This document shows positions 46,618 to 55,119 of a stretch of DNA of 64,000 nucleotides, piece after piece (the stretch's first letter is position 1; each line of letters begins with the position of its first letter). A model generated the notes under the pieces. That model saw only the letters and a program-made list of their open reading frames with translations. It did no database searches and was not told the origin of the DNA. The DNA is from Pseudomonas putida (lineage in GTDB: Bacteria > Pseudomonadota > Gammaproteobacteria > Pseudomonadales > Pseudomonadaceae), in contig NZ_CP109603.1 in the NCBI RefSeq assembly GCF_025905425.1, positions 3,074,001 through 3,138,000 of the forward strand, given 5' to 3'. Position numbers and translations under genes: made by a program.

Positions 46618-46649
46618 TTGCGGAACACATGCCAAAAATTGCGGAACAC
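46618..46649. repeat. Arm-type direct repeats at the right att site
   Basis: TTGCGGAACAC at 46618 and again at 46639 (21 bp apart, two helical turns), between the integrase stop and the tRNA terminator. Likely integrase arm-binding sites. Confidence 0.55.
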
Positions 46650-46674
46650 TTCGTCTTTTTCGAGCGCAAAGAAA

Positions 46675-46705
46675 AACCCCGCAGACGCTAATCTGCGGGG
46701 CTTTC
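46675..46705 (-). terminator. Terminator of tRNA-Cys
   Basis: Minus strand AGCCCCGCAGA-TTAGCG-TCTGCGGGGTTTTTCTTT: 10-bp stem plus T-run, just past the tRNA 3' end. Confidence 0.85.
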
Positions 46706-46711
46706 GAATAA

Positions 46712-46785
46712 TGGAGGCCGAGGTCGGAATCGAACCGGCGTAGACGGATTTGCAATCCGGAGCATAACCACTTTGCTACTCGGCC
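46712..46785 (-). tRNA. tRNA-Cys(GCA), integration target
   Basis: 74 nt with encoded CCA (TGG at 46712 on the plus strand). Acceptor GGCCGAG / CTCGGCC, anticodon loop TTGCAAA giving GCA, T-loop GGTTCGATTCC. The gene is intact; its 3' half is partly duplicated at 35514-35560. Confidence 0.95.
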
Positions 46786-46891
46786 TCAAAGTTCGGAGTT
46801 AGCGGCTTGCGCCTTGCTATCTCCTTGAAACACTGAACCTTTTTCAAAGTTCGCTGCGTTTCGATGGGCGCCATTATGTCTGCATTCATTG

Positions 46892-46939
46892 AACCTTGCA
46901 ACCCCCTGAACAGAAAAAAATTTCAAGGGGTTCAAGGTG
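46892..46939 (-). terminator. Probable terminator of sohB
   Basis: ACCTTG-AACCCC arms are inverted around an A/T-rich centre directly after the sohB stop (46940) on the minus strand. Confidence 0.6.
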
Positions 46940-47959
46940 TTAGCGCAAGCGACCGAGTTTGCTCCAAAGGCCGACCACGGTGTTCTCCACCGTGCCGCTG
47001 GCAGCCATGCCGATGCGCTCCTGCAGGCTCTTGCGTTCGGCATAGTGCAAGTGGAACAGGTTGGCATTGCGGGCGCGGTCGCTGAGGTATTCGTCGCTGG
47101 TCTGCAACTCGTCCACCAGCTTGCGGTTTAGCGCTGCCACGCCCAGCCAAACCTCGCCGGTGGCCACTTCGTCGATATGCAGCTGTGGACGATAGCGGGC
47201 GACAAAGTCCTTGAACAGCTGGTGGGTGATGTCCAGGTCTTCCTGGAACTTCTCCCTGCCCTTCTCGGTGTTTTCGCCGAACACGGTGAGGGTGCGCTTG
47301 TATTCACCGGCGGTGAGCACCTCGAAATCGATGTCGTGCTTCTTCAGCAGGCGATTGACGTTGGGCAGCTGTGCAACCACACCAATCGAACCCAACACGG
47401 CAAAGGGTGCGCTGACGATCTTCTCGCCAATGCAAGCCATCATGTAACCACCGCTGGCAGCCACCTTGTCGATGCACACGGTCAAGGGGATACCGGCCTG
47501 GCGAATGCGCGCCAACTGCGAAGCCGCCAGGCCATAGCTGTGCACCAGGCCGCCGCCACTCTCGAGCCGCAGCACCACTTCGTCACGCGGGGTGGCGAGG
47601 GTCAGCAGCGCAGTGATCTCGTTGCGCAGGCTGTCGGTGGCCGAGGCCTTGATATCGCCATCGAAATCGAGCACGAAGACCCGGCTCTTTTCCTCAGCCT
47701 TGACTTTTTTCTGCTGTTTTTCCGCCTTCGCCTGCTGCTTGCGCAGAGCCTTGAGCTGGGCCTTGTCGAGCAGGCCCGATTCCAGGCGCTCGCGCAGCTC
47801 TTTATAGAACTCATTCAGGCGCGTGACCTGCAATTGCCCACCCGGCTTGCGCCGCCCTTTTCCGCGTAAACCGGCAATGGCCGACAGCACCACCAGAATG
47901 GCAATCACCAAGGTGGCGGTTTTGGCGAGAAAGCTTGCGTATTCGGCAAGAAACTCCAC
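46940..47959 (-). CDS. sohB: Inner-membrane peptidase SohB (S49 family)
   Basis: 339 aa. N-terminal membrane anchor (FLAKTATLVIAILVVLSAIA), a Lys-rich linker (KQQAKAEKQQKKVKAEEKSR), and an S49 protease domain with the catalytic Ser in KVAASGGYMMACIG and the conserved GSIGVVAQL. Related to SppA; a periplasmic quality-control or signal-peptide peptidase role is known for the family. Marks the return to core genome right of tRNA-Cys. Confidence 0.94.
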   Translation of the reverse strand: MEFLAEYASFLAKTATLVIAILVVLSAIAGLRGKGRRKPGGQLQVTRLNEFYKELRERLESGLLDKAQLKALRKQQAKAEKQQKKVKAEEKSRVFVLDFDGDIKASATDSLRNEITALLTLATPRDEVVLRLESGGGLVHSYGLAASQLARIRQAGIPLTVCIDKVAASGGYMMACIGEKIVSAPFAVLGSIGVVAQLPNVNRLLKKHDIDFEVLTAGEYKRTLTVFGENTEKGREKFQEDLDITHQLFKDFVARYRPQLHIDEVATGEVWLGVAALNRKLVDELQTSDEYLSDRARNANLFHLHYAERKSLQERIGMAASGTVENTVVGLWSKLGRLR

Positions 47960-48118
47960 AGTAATCCTCGAAGCCCGGAATCAAGGCTTCATCGTACCTA
48001 AGCTTGGGGCTGTTTGGTACGGCCTTGTGACATTCCGAAGCAAATCCTTCGGCCGCTTGGGGCCAGGCAGAGCCTATGCCGCTACCTGCCCTTCATGGCT
48101 ACACGATCACGCTGGAGT

Positions 48119-48134
48119 TTTGCGTAAACGCGAA
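48119..48134. promoter_or_regulatory. Operator copy 1 upstream of the XRE-cupin gene
   Basis: TTTGCGT-AA-ACGCGAA, 16-bp palindrome with one asymmetric position. Lies 58 bp before the regulator GTG start, consistent with autoregulation. Confidence 0.65.
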
Positions 48135-48191
48135 GTGTTGACGGCTTGATCCCGCTTGAATGGTAGAATGCCCGCCAACAAAGGAGGAACC

Positions 48192-48845
48192 GTGAAGAGC
48201 ACGCCAACCCATGCCACAGCAACGCCAAACCTGCTAACCCCGGAGTCGCTCGGGATGCGTCTGCGCACCGCACGCAAACAGAGGGGCTGGACGCTGGTTC
48301 AGGTTGCCGAACGTTCCAAGGTATCGATAACCACTATTTCCCGCGCCGAACGCGGCCAGCTCGCTTTGGGGTACGAAAATGTCGCTGCCCTGGCGCAGGC
48401 GCTGCAGCTGGATATCGGAACACTGTTCTCGCATGAGTATGAGGAGCCGCCCGCCAAACAGGGCCCGGTGGTAACGAGGGCCGGCGAGGGGGTGGCCTAC
48501 AAAGGGCTGTCGTTTACCTATGAGTTCCTGGCCACATCAGCCAGCGGCAAACCAATCAACCCTGTACTGGGTACGATCCACGCACGCAAGATCAATAGCC
48601 CCGAGGATTTTGCCCGACACTCCGGCGTGGAGTTCATCTACGTGCTTTCGGGCAAGCTCGAGGTCCATTTCGAAACAGGTGAAGTGACCAGACTTGGGAA
48701 AGGTGACTCGCTGTATTTTGACAGCCGCATCGGCCACGCCTACATCAGTGTCAGCAAGCAATTAGCCAGAATCGTTGGCGTGATCACCGCTGAAAGCGAC
48801 CAGATGCTGCTTGCGCGACAAGGGCACGATCAGCTTGAGCAATAA
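48192..48845 (+). CDS. XRE-cupin transcriptional regulator
   Basis: 217 aa. Helix-turn-helix XRE domain about residues 20-75 (LGMRLRTARKQRGWTLVQVA, VSITTISRAERGQ), then a cupin domain about 140-205 (RHSGVEFIYVLSGKLEVHFE, GDSLYFDSRIGHAYISV). GTG start with AAGGAGGA five bases upstream. Such regulators usually control amino-acid or amine catabolism genes nearby and sense a metabolite in the cupin. Same-strand permease and oxidase follow after 400 bp. Confidence 0.9.
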   Translation: MKSTPTHATATPNLLTPESLGMRLRTARKQRGWTLVQVAERSKVSITTISRAERGQLALGYENVAALAQALQLDIGTLFSHEYEEPPAKQGPVVTRAGEGVAYKGLSFTYEFLATSASGKPINPVLGTIHARKINSPEDFARHSGVEFIYVLSGKLEVHFETGEVTRLGKGDSLYFDSRIGHAYISVSKQLARIVGVITAESDQMLLARQGHDQLEQ

Positions 48846-48967
48846 ACCTTCCCCTTCTGTAGCCTGCCCAGCCTGAGTAGCGCCGCCTTCTGCGCCCGCT
48901 TCAGGCTGTGCCCTTCAAAAAACCTCCCTTGCACGACCTGCTCTCTACCCGTGAGCCTGAATCGTAA

Positions 48968-48983
48968 TTTGCGTTTACGCAAA
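48968..48983. promoter_or_regulatory. Operator copy 2 (perfect palindrome)
   Basis: TTTGCGT-TT-ACGCAAA. Both 7-base arms match perfectly. Lies in the control region of the permease-oxidase operon. Confidence 0.75.
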
Positions 48984-49024
48984 AATCGCTTGTAATCTCA
49001 CGCTAATGGTAGTTCCATGGCGAC

Positions 49025-49040
49025 TTCGCGTATACGCAAA
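49025..49040. promoter_or_regulatory. Operator copy 3
   Basis: TTCGCGT-AT-ACGCAAA. Centre lies 57 bp from copy 2 and about 208 bp before the permease start. Confidence 0.7.
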
Positions 49041-49248
49041 TTTTGGGATCATCCGCATACCGCTGCGGCGGGCTGCGGTTTCACTGGGCAGTCTCGGTAA
49101 CGCGCAGGAAGAGCGACCCGAAAGGAGCCTTTGGCGATGGAGCAAAGCAGCGTGCGGGCAACCGGGAAGAGCGGCCTACATCGGTCGCTGTAAACGGGAT
49201 AAAAGCCAATTTTCAATAACAATTAGGCTATGAGCAGGCGGTAACAAC
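49041..49248 (+). promoter_or_regulatory. Long leader of the permease operon, possible RNA structure
   Basis: About 208 bp without a convincing gene. GGAAGAGCG occurs twice (about 49107 and 49166), with several G/C-rich complementary stretches (CCGCTGCGGCGGGCTGCGG). It could be a structured mRNA leader. It does not match the conserved cores of known riboswitches that I can recall. Confidence 0.3.
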
Positions 49249-50610
49249 ATGGGAAGTAAACTTTTAAGCGCTCGCCAGATTGCATTCATGGCATTGGGCA
49301 TGTCTATCGGCGTAGGGCTTTTCCTGGGATCGGCATCAGCCATCCAATCGGCTGGGCCGTCTGTGCTGTTGGCCTACACAATCAGCGGCGGCATCATTTT
49401 TTTAATTCTGCGCGCCCTGGGTGAAATGACCGTCCACAACCCGGTTTCGGGCTCATTTGCAGCTTATGCGCATGAGTACCTTGGCCCTTATGCAGGCTTT
49501 CTCTCCAGCTGGAACTACTGGATTTTGATGGTCGGGGTTGGCGTAGCCGAATCGACCGCTGTAGGCATCTACATGAAGGCCTGGTTCCCGGATGTGCCTC
49601 AGTGGATTTGGGTATGCGCATCGATAGCCTCAATCTGTGCATTGAATCTGCTCGCCGTACGCGCTTTCGGTGAAGCCGAGTTTTGGTTCGCACTGATCAA
49701 GGTCGTCACAATCCTCGCCCTTGTGGTCGGCGGTGGCATGATGATTTTTGCCGGCTGGGGCAACAACGGCGAACCACTGGGCCTGGCTAATCTTTGGCAG
49801 CACGGCGGGTGGTTTCCCAATGGTATTAGCGGAATGCTCATTGCGTTGCCGATCGTAGCGTACTCCTTTGCGGGTGTAGAAATGATCGGCATCGCGGCAG
49901 CAGAGGCGGAAAACCCTAAGAAAACCATACCGCGCGCTATCAACTCCGTGCTGTGGCGAATTCTGCTTTTCTACGTGGCGGCCATCGCAGTGATCTTGGC
50001 AATTTATCCCTGGAATCAGATCGGCACCCAAGGAAGCCCGTTCGTGACTACCTTTGAGCGCCTGGGCATCAGAGAGGCAGCGGGCGCCATAAACTTCGTG
50101 GTGATCACGGCGGCCTTATCAAGTTTCAACTGCATCCTGTTCAGTGGCGCGCGCATCCTGAAAAAACTCGCAGATGAAGGCCAAGCCCCCAGCATGTTGC
50201 GGAAAGTGGGCAGTAATGGCATTCCGACTAGAGCGGTATTTGCAACCGTCGCGTGCATGGCCTTCGGCGTGCTTCTTAACTTTGTGATGCCAGACCGTGC
50301 CTTTGGCTACATGATGTCCATCTTGGCTTTCAACGTGGCCTGGACCTGGGGAATGATCGCCCTGACCTACGTGGCGTTCCAACGCCGCATGAAGCGCTCT
50401 GGTATCGCCAGTGAATTCCCAATGCCGCTACGCAAGGCATCTCCCGCCATCTGCTTACTGTTTGTCGCTTTTGTACTGTTCATGCTCGGCTACCACCCAG
50501 AAAGCCGGGTTTCGCTGTACGCCGGCGGTATCTGGACTGTAGCCCTGTCGGCCCTGTACTTCATGGCCAATCGAGCCGCGAAGCGTGACGCAGCAGAGGC
50601 AGGATTCTAA
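49249..50610 (+). CDS. Amino-acid permease, APC superfamily
   Basis: 453 aa, about 12 transmembrane segments. LSARQIAFMALGMSIGVGLF with GSASAIQSAGPSVLLAYTIS and LRALGEMTVHNPVSGSFAAY are the conserved first-helix and loop motifs of the AAT family (ProY, AnsP, CycA-like). Its stop is immediately followed by the oxidase ATG, so the two are one operon. The substrate is probably an amino acid that the oxidase deaminates. Confidence 0.9.
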   Translation: MGSKLLSARQIAFMALGMSIGVGLFLGSASAIQSAGPSVLLAYTISGGIIFLILRALGEMTVHNPVSGSFAAYAHEYLGPYAGFLSSWNYWILMVGVGVAESTAVGIYMKAWFPDVPQWIWVCASIASICALNLLAVRAFGEAEFWFALIKVVTILALVVGGGMMIFAGWGNNGEPLGLANLWQHGGWFPNGISGMLIALPIVAYSFAGVEMIGIAAAEAENPKKTIPRAINSVLWRILLFYVAAIAVILAIYPWNQIGTQGSPFVTTFERLGIREAAGAINFVVITAALSSFNCILFSGARILKKLADEGQAPSMLRKVGSNGIPTRAVFATVACMAFGVLLNFVMPDRAFGYMMSILAFNVAWTWGMIALTYVAFQRRMKRSGIASEFPMPLRKASPAICLLFVAFVLFMLGYHPESRVSLYAGGIWTVALSALYFMANRAAKRDAAEAGF

Positions 50611-51882
50611 ATGCACATCATTGTTGTGGGCGCGGGCATCAGTGGCACCGTCACTGCGCTGACACTCGCGCAAGAAGGGCACAGCGTCGAAATTATTGAA
50701 GGGGCTCAGGCTCCAGCAACCGGTGCAAGTTTCGCCAACGCGGGCCTTATCTCTCCGGGGCACTGCTTTAGCTGGGCGGAGCCTGGCGTGGTAGGTGTTG
50801 CCTTGAAGTCACTATTCGGCATTGGCGAAGGCCTAGGCATCTACGGCCCCTGGACACCTGCACTTGCGCGGTGGGCCACCCTGTTCGCCCGCGAGGCGAC
50901 ACAAACGCGCTGGCTAACGAACTCGAAAGCGGCATTGGCGCTTGCCGGCTACTCGCGCGACCTTCAGTTCAAACACGCGGGTATTTCGCAGGATGAATAT
51001 GGAGGGCGGCATAAGGGTATTTTGTATCTGTATGGTGAGGGACAAACGCCAGGCCCCCACGATGCCGCACTACTGCGCGCCGCTGGAGAACCCTTTGAAG
51101 CGCTCGATCCCCCTGCTGTACTGGAGTGCGAGCCTCTGCTGAAGACAGCCCGGGTCAAGTTTGCGAAAGGCATTTACTGCGCCCAGGACGGTACAGGCGA
51201 CGCCGCTCGCTATGCGACTGCCGCACTGAAAAAAGCTATCCAGCTCGGCACGACGGCGCGGTTTGGCGAGCGCGTGCTCGGGTTCGATATTCGCGGCGGC
51301 GTTGCCAAGGGTGTACACACAGACAAAGGCTATCGTCATGCGGACCTGGTCGTCGCAACAGCAGGCCTCGCGTCCCGACATTTGCTTGCATCCATTGGGC
51401 ACAACCTGCCCATTCACCCCGTCACGGGTTATTCGATTTCGTATGAAAGCCCGCCAGGCCAAAAGCCCAGTGTCGGGGCTGTCTCGATCCCACATAAAGT
51501 TGCTTGGGCGTCATTTGGTGAAACCCTTCGATTCACAGGGTTTGCAGATGTCGGGGTCCCCGGTGAATCCACCGTGCACAAACGCTTTGCGGAACTTGGG
51601 CGTTTCGCAGAAGAGGTTTGCCCAAGCCTTAAAGACCGCACAGCACTAAAGTGGGTGGGACAGCGCCCGATGACGCCTGACAACTTACCCTTCCTGGGCG
51701 TGAGCCATGTACCGAATGTCTTGCTCAACTGTGGCCACGGCGCCATGGGCTGGACCATGGCTTGCGGCTCTGCACGGATCATCTGCGACCTCGCTGCTGG
51801 TCGTAGGCCCGCCCTCAACCTTGAACCGTACCACTGGAATCGCTATGGGCTGCTAGGACGCCGCACGGCCCTGCAAAGCTGA
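50611..51882 (+). CDS. DadA-like FAD-dependent D-amino-acid dehydrogenase
   Basis: 423 aa. FAD-binding MHIIVVGAGISGTVTALTLA and GHSVEIIEGA, then ASFANAGLISPGHCFSWAEP, a DadA-type signature; C-terminal GQRPMTPDNLPFLG and NCGHGAMGWTMACGSA close the flavin site. Oxidative deamination of a D-amino acid (or glycine-like amine) to the keto acid is expected. Starts at the base after the permease stop. Under probable control of the XRE-cupin regulator. Confidence 0.9.
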   Translation: MHIIVVGAGISGTVTALTLAQEGHSVEIIEGAQAPATGASFANAGLISPGHCFSWAEPGVVGVALKSLFGIGEGLGIYGPWTPALARWATLFAREATQTRWLTNSKAALALAGYSRDLQFKHAGISQDEYGGRHKGILYLYGEGQTPGPHDAALLRAAGEPFEALDPPAVLECEPLLKTARVKFAKGIYCAQDGTGDAARYATAALKKAIQLGTTARFGERVLGFDIRGGVAKGVHTDKGYRHADLVVATAGLASRHLLASIGHNLPIHPVTGYSISYESPPGQKPSVGAVSIPHKVAWASFGETLRFTGFADVGVPGESTVHKRFAELGRFAEEVCPSLKDRTALKWVGQRPMTPDNLPFLGVSHVPNVLLNCGHGAMGWTMACGSARIICDLAAGRRPALNLEPYHWNRYGLLGRRTALQS

Positions 51883-51989
51883 GCCGAAACAGTTCAAACA
51901 ACCTTTTCAAACACTTGTATGTTTTTTCGTTGACAGCCTGTGTGGCACATCCTAACCTCGCAACAACCTCCAACAGGCCGGATACCTTC

Positions 51990-52700
51990 GTGGGCAACCT
52001 CTACCTCATCCGACATGGCCAAGCCTCCTTCGGTGCCGAAGACTACGATGTCCTCTCACCCATCGGTGTGCGTCAGAGCCAGGCCCTGGGCGACCACCTG
52101 GCTCAGCTGGGTGTGCAGCTGGATCGTTGCGTGGCCGGTGACTTGCGCCGCCAGCAAGATACCGCACGTCTGGCGCTGGAGGCCTTGCACGCCAGCGGCT
52201 GCCCGGTTCCGGCTGTCGAGACCGACGCGGCGTTCAATGAGTTCGATGCCGACGGCGTGATCCGTGCCCTGCTGCCTGGGCTGATCGGGGAAGAGCCCGA
52301 CGCCCTGCACATCTTGCGCAATGGCGCGCAGCACCGCAGTGAATTTCAGCGCCTGTTCGCACTGATGGTGCAGCGCTGGCACGCTGGCGATCACGCCGAC
52401 GACGGGCTGGAGAGCTGGCAGGCGTTTACCGCTCGGGTCCAGAAGGGCCTGCAGCGCGTGCTCCAAGCCGCGGGCAGCGGCGACAACATCGCCATCTTCA
52501 CCTCCGGCGGCACCATCGCCGCCCTGCTCCACCTGGTTACCCAAATTACCCCCAGCCAGGCCTTTGCGCTTAACTGGCAGATTATCAACACGTCGCTCAG
52601 CCAACTGAAGTTCCGCGGCCGCGACGTGGCGCTGGCCTCCTTCAATAGCCAAGCCCACTTGCAGCTATTGAGGGCGCCGGAGCTTGTCACTTACCGATGA
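51990..52700 (+). CDS. Histidine phosphatase family protein
   Basis: 236 aa. Catalytic NLYLIRHGQASFG with the phospho-accepting His, the second Arg in GDLRRQQDTA, and the distal His/Gly block IFTSGGTIAALLH (where the family often has SHGG). GTG start 51990 chosen because it puts the RHG motif near residue 8 as in relatives. First of a four-gene plus-strand run with SCP2, phosphotransferase and SDR genes. Confidence 0.85.
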   Translation: MGNLYLIRHGQASFGAEDYDVLSPIGVRQSQALGDHLAQLGVQLDRCVAGDLRRQQDTARLALEALHASGCPVPAVETDAAFNEFDADGVIRALLPGLIGEEPDALHILRNGAQHRSEFQRLFALMVQRWHAGDHADDGLESWQAFTARVQKGLQRVLQAAGSGDNIAIFTSGGTIAALLHLVTQITPSQAFALNWQIINTSLSQLKFRGRDVALASFNSQAHLQLLRAPELVTYR

Positions 52701-52754
52701 GTCCGGCTTGTTGTGTCCCTGCGGACGCGAAAATAACTTAATAAGGATTACGCC

Positions 52755-53072
52755 ATGAGCGATGTAGCTAAAGCCGTCGAAGCGATGAAAGCAAAGTTCA
52801 ACCCAGCCGCTGCCGCCGGCCTGGACCTGGTGTTCGGCTTCGACATCACCGACGAAGGCAAGCAGTACGCGCTGATCGTCAAGGACGGTACCTGCGACAT
52901 CCAAGAAGGCGAAAACCCAGACGCCAACTGCACCCTGGTGCTGGACAGCGAGACCCTCAAGGGTATCGTCAGCGGCGAGACCGACGGCATGCAGGCCTTC
53001 ATGGGCGGCAAGCTGCGCGTCGAAGGCGACATGATGCTGTCGATGAAGCTCAGCGAGCTGTTCCCTTCCTGA
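52755..53072 (+). CDS. SCP2 sterol-carrier-domain protein
   Basis: 105 aa, MSDVAKAVEAMKAKFNPAAA then LDLVFGFDITDEGKQYALIV and ANCTLVLDSETLKGIVSGET, the SCP2 lipid-binding fold. AATAAGGA lies upstream. Small acyl-chain-binding protein, probably aiding fatty acyl-CoA metabolism with its neighbours. Confidence 0.9.
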   Translation: MSDVAKAVEAMKAKFNPAAAAGLDLVFGFDITDEGKQYALIVKDGTCDIQEGENPDANCTLVLDSETLKGIVSGETDGMQAFMGGKLRVEGDMMLSMKLSELFPS

Positions 53073-53091
53073 GTGACGGGCACACCGAGCG

Positions 53092-53126
53092 ATGAAAAAA
53101 CCGAAGCCTGACCGGCTTCGGTTTTT
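53092..53126 (+). terminator. Terminator after SCP2 gene
   Basis: AAAACCGAAGCC-TGACC-GGCTTCGGTTTTTTTT: 10-bp stem with a long T-run. Confidence 0.92.
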
Positions 53127-53260
53127 TTTTGCCCGGCCACATCAAGGCAATTGATCCAGCGGCAACACCCTCACCTATATGACGCTTGGCACGCTTGTTC
53201 CAAGGCCGACAGACCATTAGATTAGCCAATAGTAATTGCGCCAGAAAATAAGGAAAACGC

Positions 53261-54328
53261 ATGACGCTCACCGATCAGTCCACCCAGGTACGCCCCGGCG
53301 AAGAGCTCGACGCGGCCGTCATCGACCCTTATCTCAAGGCCCACATCCCCGGCCTCGATGGCCTGCCGACCATCACCCAGTTCCCCGGTGGCGCGTCCAA
53401 TCTCACTTATCTGGTCAGCTATCCGGGCCGCGATTTCGTGCTGCGTCGCCCGCCGTTTGGCCATAAGGCCAAGTCGGCCCATGACATGGGCCGCGAGTTC
53501 CGCATTCTCAATCAGCTCAACAGCGGCTTCCCGTACTGCCCCAAGGCGTATGTGCACTGCACTGATCCAGCCCTGATCGGCGGCGAGTTCTACGTGATGG
53601 AGCGGGTCAAGGGCATCATCCTGCGCTCGGACATCCCGGCTGAACTCAACCTCGATGCAGCCACTACCGAAGCGCTGTGCAAAAGCTTCATCGACCGCCT
53701 GGTGGAACTGCATCAGGTTGACTACCAGGCCTGCGGCCTGGCTGACCTGGGCAAGCCAGAGGGCTATGTGCAGCGCCAGATCGAGGGTTGGACCAGCCGC
53801 TATGCCAAGGCCATCACCGAAGATGCACCACGCTGGGAGCAGGTTATCGCCTGGCTGCACGAGAAGATGCCCGCCGACCACCCCCGCCCCGGCATCGTGC
53901 ACAACGACTACCGCTTCGACAATGTGATCCTCGACGCCGACAACCCGATGCGCATCATCGGCGTGCTGGATTGGGAAATGGCAACGATCGGCGACCCGTT
54001 GATGGACCTGGGCAACAGCCTGGCCTATTGGATCGAAGCTGATGACCCAGCGCCGGTACAGCTGATGCGCCGCCAGCCCAGCAACGCACCCGGCATGCTC
54101 AGCCGTCGCCAGTTCGTCGATTACTACGCCGAGCGCGCCGGCATCCGCCTGGACAACTTCGATTACTACTATTGCTACGGGCTGTTCCGCCTCGCCGGCA
54201 TCGTCCAGCAGATCTACTACCGCTACTACCACGGCCAGACCCAGGACAAGCGCTTCGCTCAGTTCATCCACATGAACCGGCTGCTGGAGCAGATGGCCTT
54301 GCAGGTGATCGCCAAATCCACGCTCTGA
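53261..54328 (+). CDS. Phosphotransferase family protein (APH/ACAD10-like)
   Basis: 355 aa protein-kinase-like fold. N-lobe FPGGASNLTYLVSYPGRDFV with RRPPFGHKAKSAHDMGREF; catalytic loop GIVHNDYRFDNVILD (Brenner motif) and the DWE metal motif in VLDWEMATIGDPLMDLG. Homologues are the kinase half of ACAD10/11, which phosphorylate 4-hydroxy acyl-CoAs. Followed 23 bp later by an SDR gene; both likely serve hydroxy-acid or acyl-CoA catabolism (inference). Confidence 0.9.
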   Translation: MTLTDQSTQVRPGEELDAAVIDPYLKAHIPGLDGLPTITQFPGGASNLTYLVSYPGRDFVLRRPPFGHKAKSAHDMGREFRILNQLNSGFPYCPKAYVHCTDPALIGGEFYVMERVKGIILRSDIPAELNLDAATTEALCKSFIDRLVELHQVDYQACGLADLGKPEGYVQRQIEGWTSRYAKAITEDAPRWEQVIAWLHEKMPADHPRPGIVHNDYRFDNVILDADNPMRIIGVLDWEMATIGDPLMDLGNSLAYWIEADDPAPVQLMRRQPSNAPGMLSRRQFVDYYAERAGIRLDNFDYYYCYGLFRLAGIVQQIYYRYYHGQTQDKRFAQFIHMNRLLEQMALQVIAKSTL

Positions 54329-54351
54329 CGACAGACAACAAGGAAAACAGC

Positions 54352-55119
54352 ATGTCCAAGACCCACTTGTTCGACCTCGACGGCAAGATCGCCTTCGTTT
54401 CCGGCGCCAGCCGCGGCATCGGTGAGGCCATCGCCCATTTGCTGGCCCAACAGGGCGCCCATGTGATCGTCTCCAGCCGCAAGCTGGACGGCTGCCAGCA
54501 GGTCGCCGAGGCGATCATCGCCGCCGGCGGCAAGGCGACGGCTGTAGCCTGCCACATTGGCGAGATGGAGCAGATTCAGCAGGTGTTCGCCGACATCCGC
54601 GAACAGTTCGGGCGCCTGGATGTATTGGTCAACAACGCCGCTACCAACCCGCAGTTCTGCAACGTGCTGGACACCGACCTGAACGCCTTCCAGAAGACTG
54701 TGGACGTCAACATCCGTGGCTACTTCTTCATGTCGGTGGAAGCCGGCAAGCTGATGCGCGAACACGGCGGCGGCAGCATCATCAACGTAGCGTCGATCAA
54801 CGGCGTCTCGCCAGGGCACTTCCAGGGCATCTATTCGGTGACCAAGGCCGCAGTGATCAACATGACCAAGGTCTTCGCCAAAGAGTGTGCGCCGTTCGGC
54901 ATCCGCTGCAACGCCTTGCTGCCGGGCCTGACCGACACCAAGTTCGCCTCGGCGCTGGTGAAGAACGACGCCATCCTCAACGCCGCCCTGCAACAGATCC
55001 CGCTCAAGCGCGTGGCCGACCCCAAGGAAATGGCCGGCGCGGTGCTGTACCTGGCCAGCAACGCGTCCAGCTACACCACCGGCACCGCGCTCAACGTCGA
55101 CGGTGGTTTCCTGTCCTGA
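54352..55119 (+). CDS. Short-chain dehydrogenase/reductase
   Basis: 255 aa classical SDR. NAD(P)-binding FVSGASRGIGEAIAHLLAQQ, NNAATNP, catalytic Ser in INVASINGVS and YSVTKAAVINM (Tyr-x-x-x-Lys), and C-terminal VDGGFLS. AAGGAAAACAGC precedes ATG 54352. Probably co-transcribed with the phosphotransferase gene. Confidence 0.93.
   Translation: MSKTHLFDLDGKIAFVSGASRGIGEAIAHLLAQQGAHVIVSSRKLDGCQQVAEAIIAAGGKATAVACHIGEMEQIQQVFADIREQFGRLDVLVNNAATNPQFCNVLDTDLNAFQKTVDVNIRGYFFMSVEAGKLMREHGGGSIINVASINGVSPGHFQGIYSVTKAAVINMTKVFAKECAPFGIRCNALLPGLTDTKFASALVKNDAILNAALQQIPLKRVADPKEMAGAVLYLASNASSYTTGTALNVDGGFLS

Noticed and set aside
49041..49248. Glycine riboswitch
   Set aside because: GGAAGAGCG repeats recall it, but the conserved GCCGAAGGAGCAA and CTCTCAGG cores are absent.
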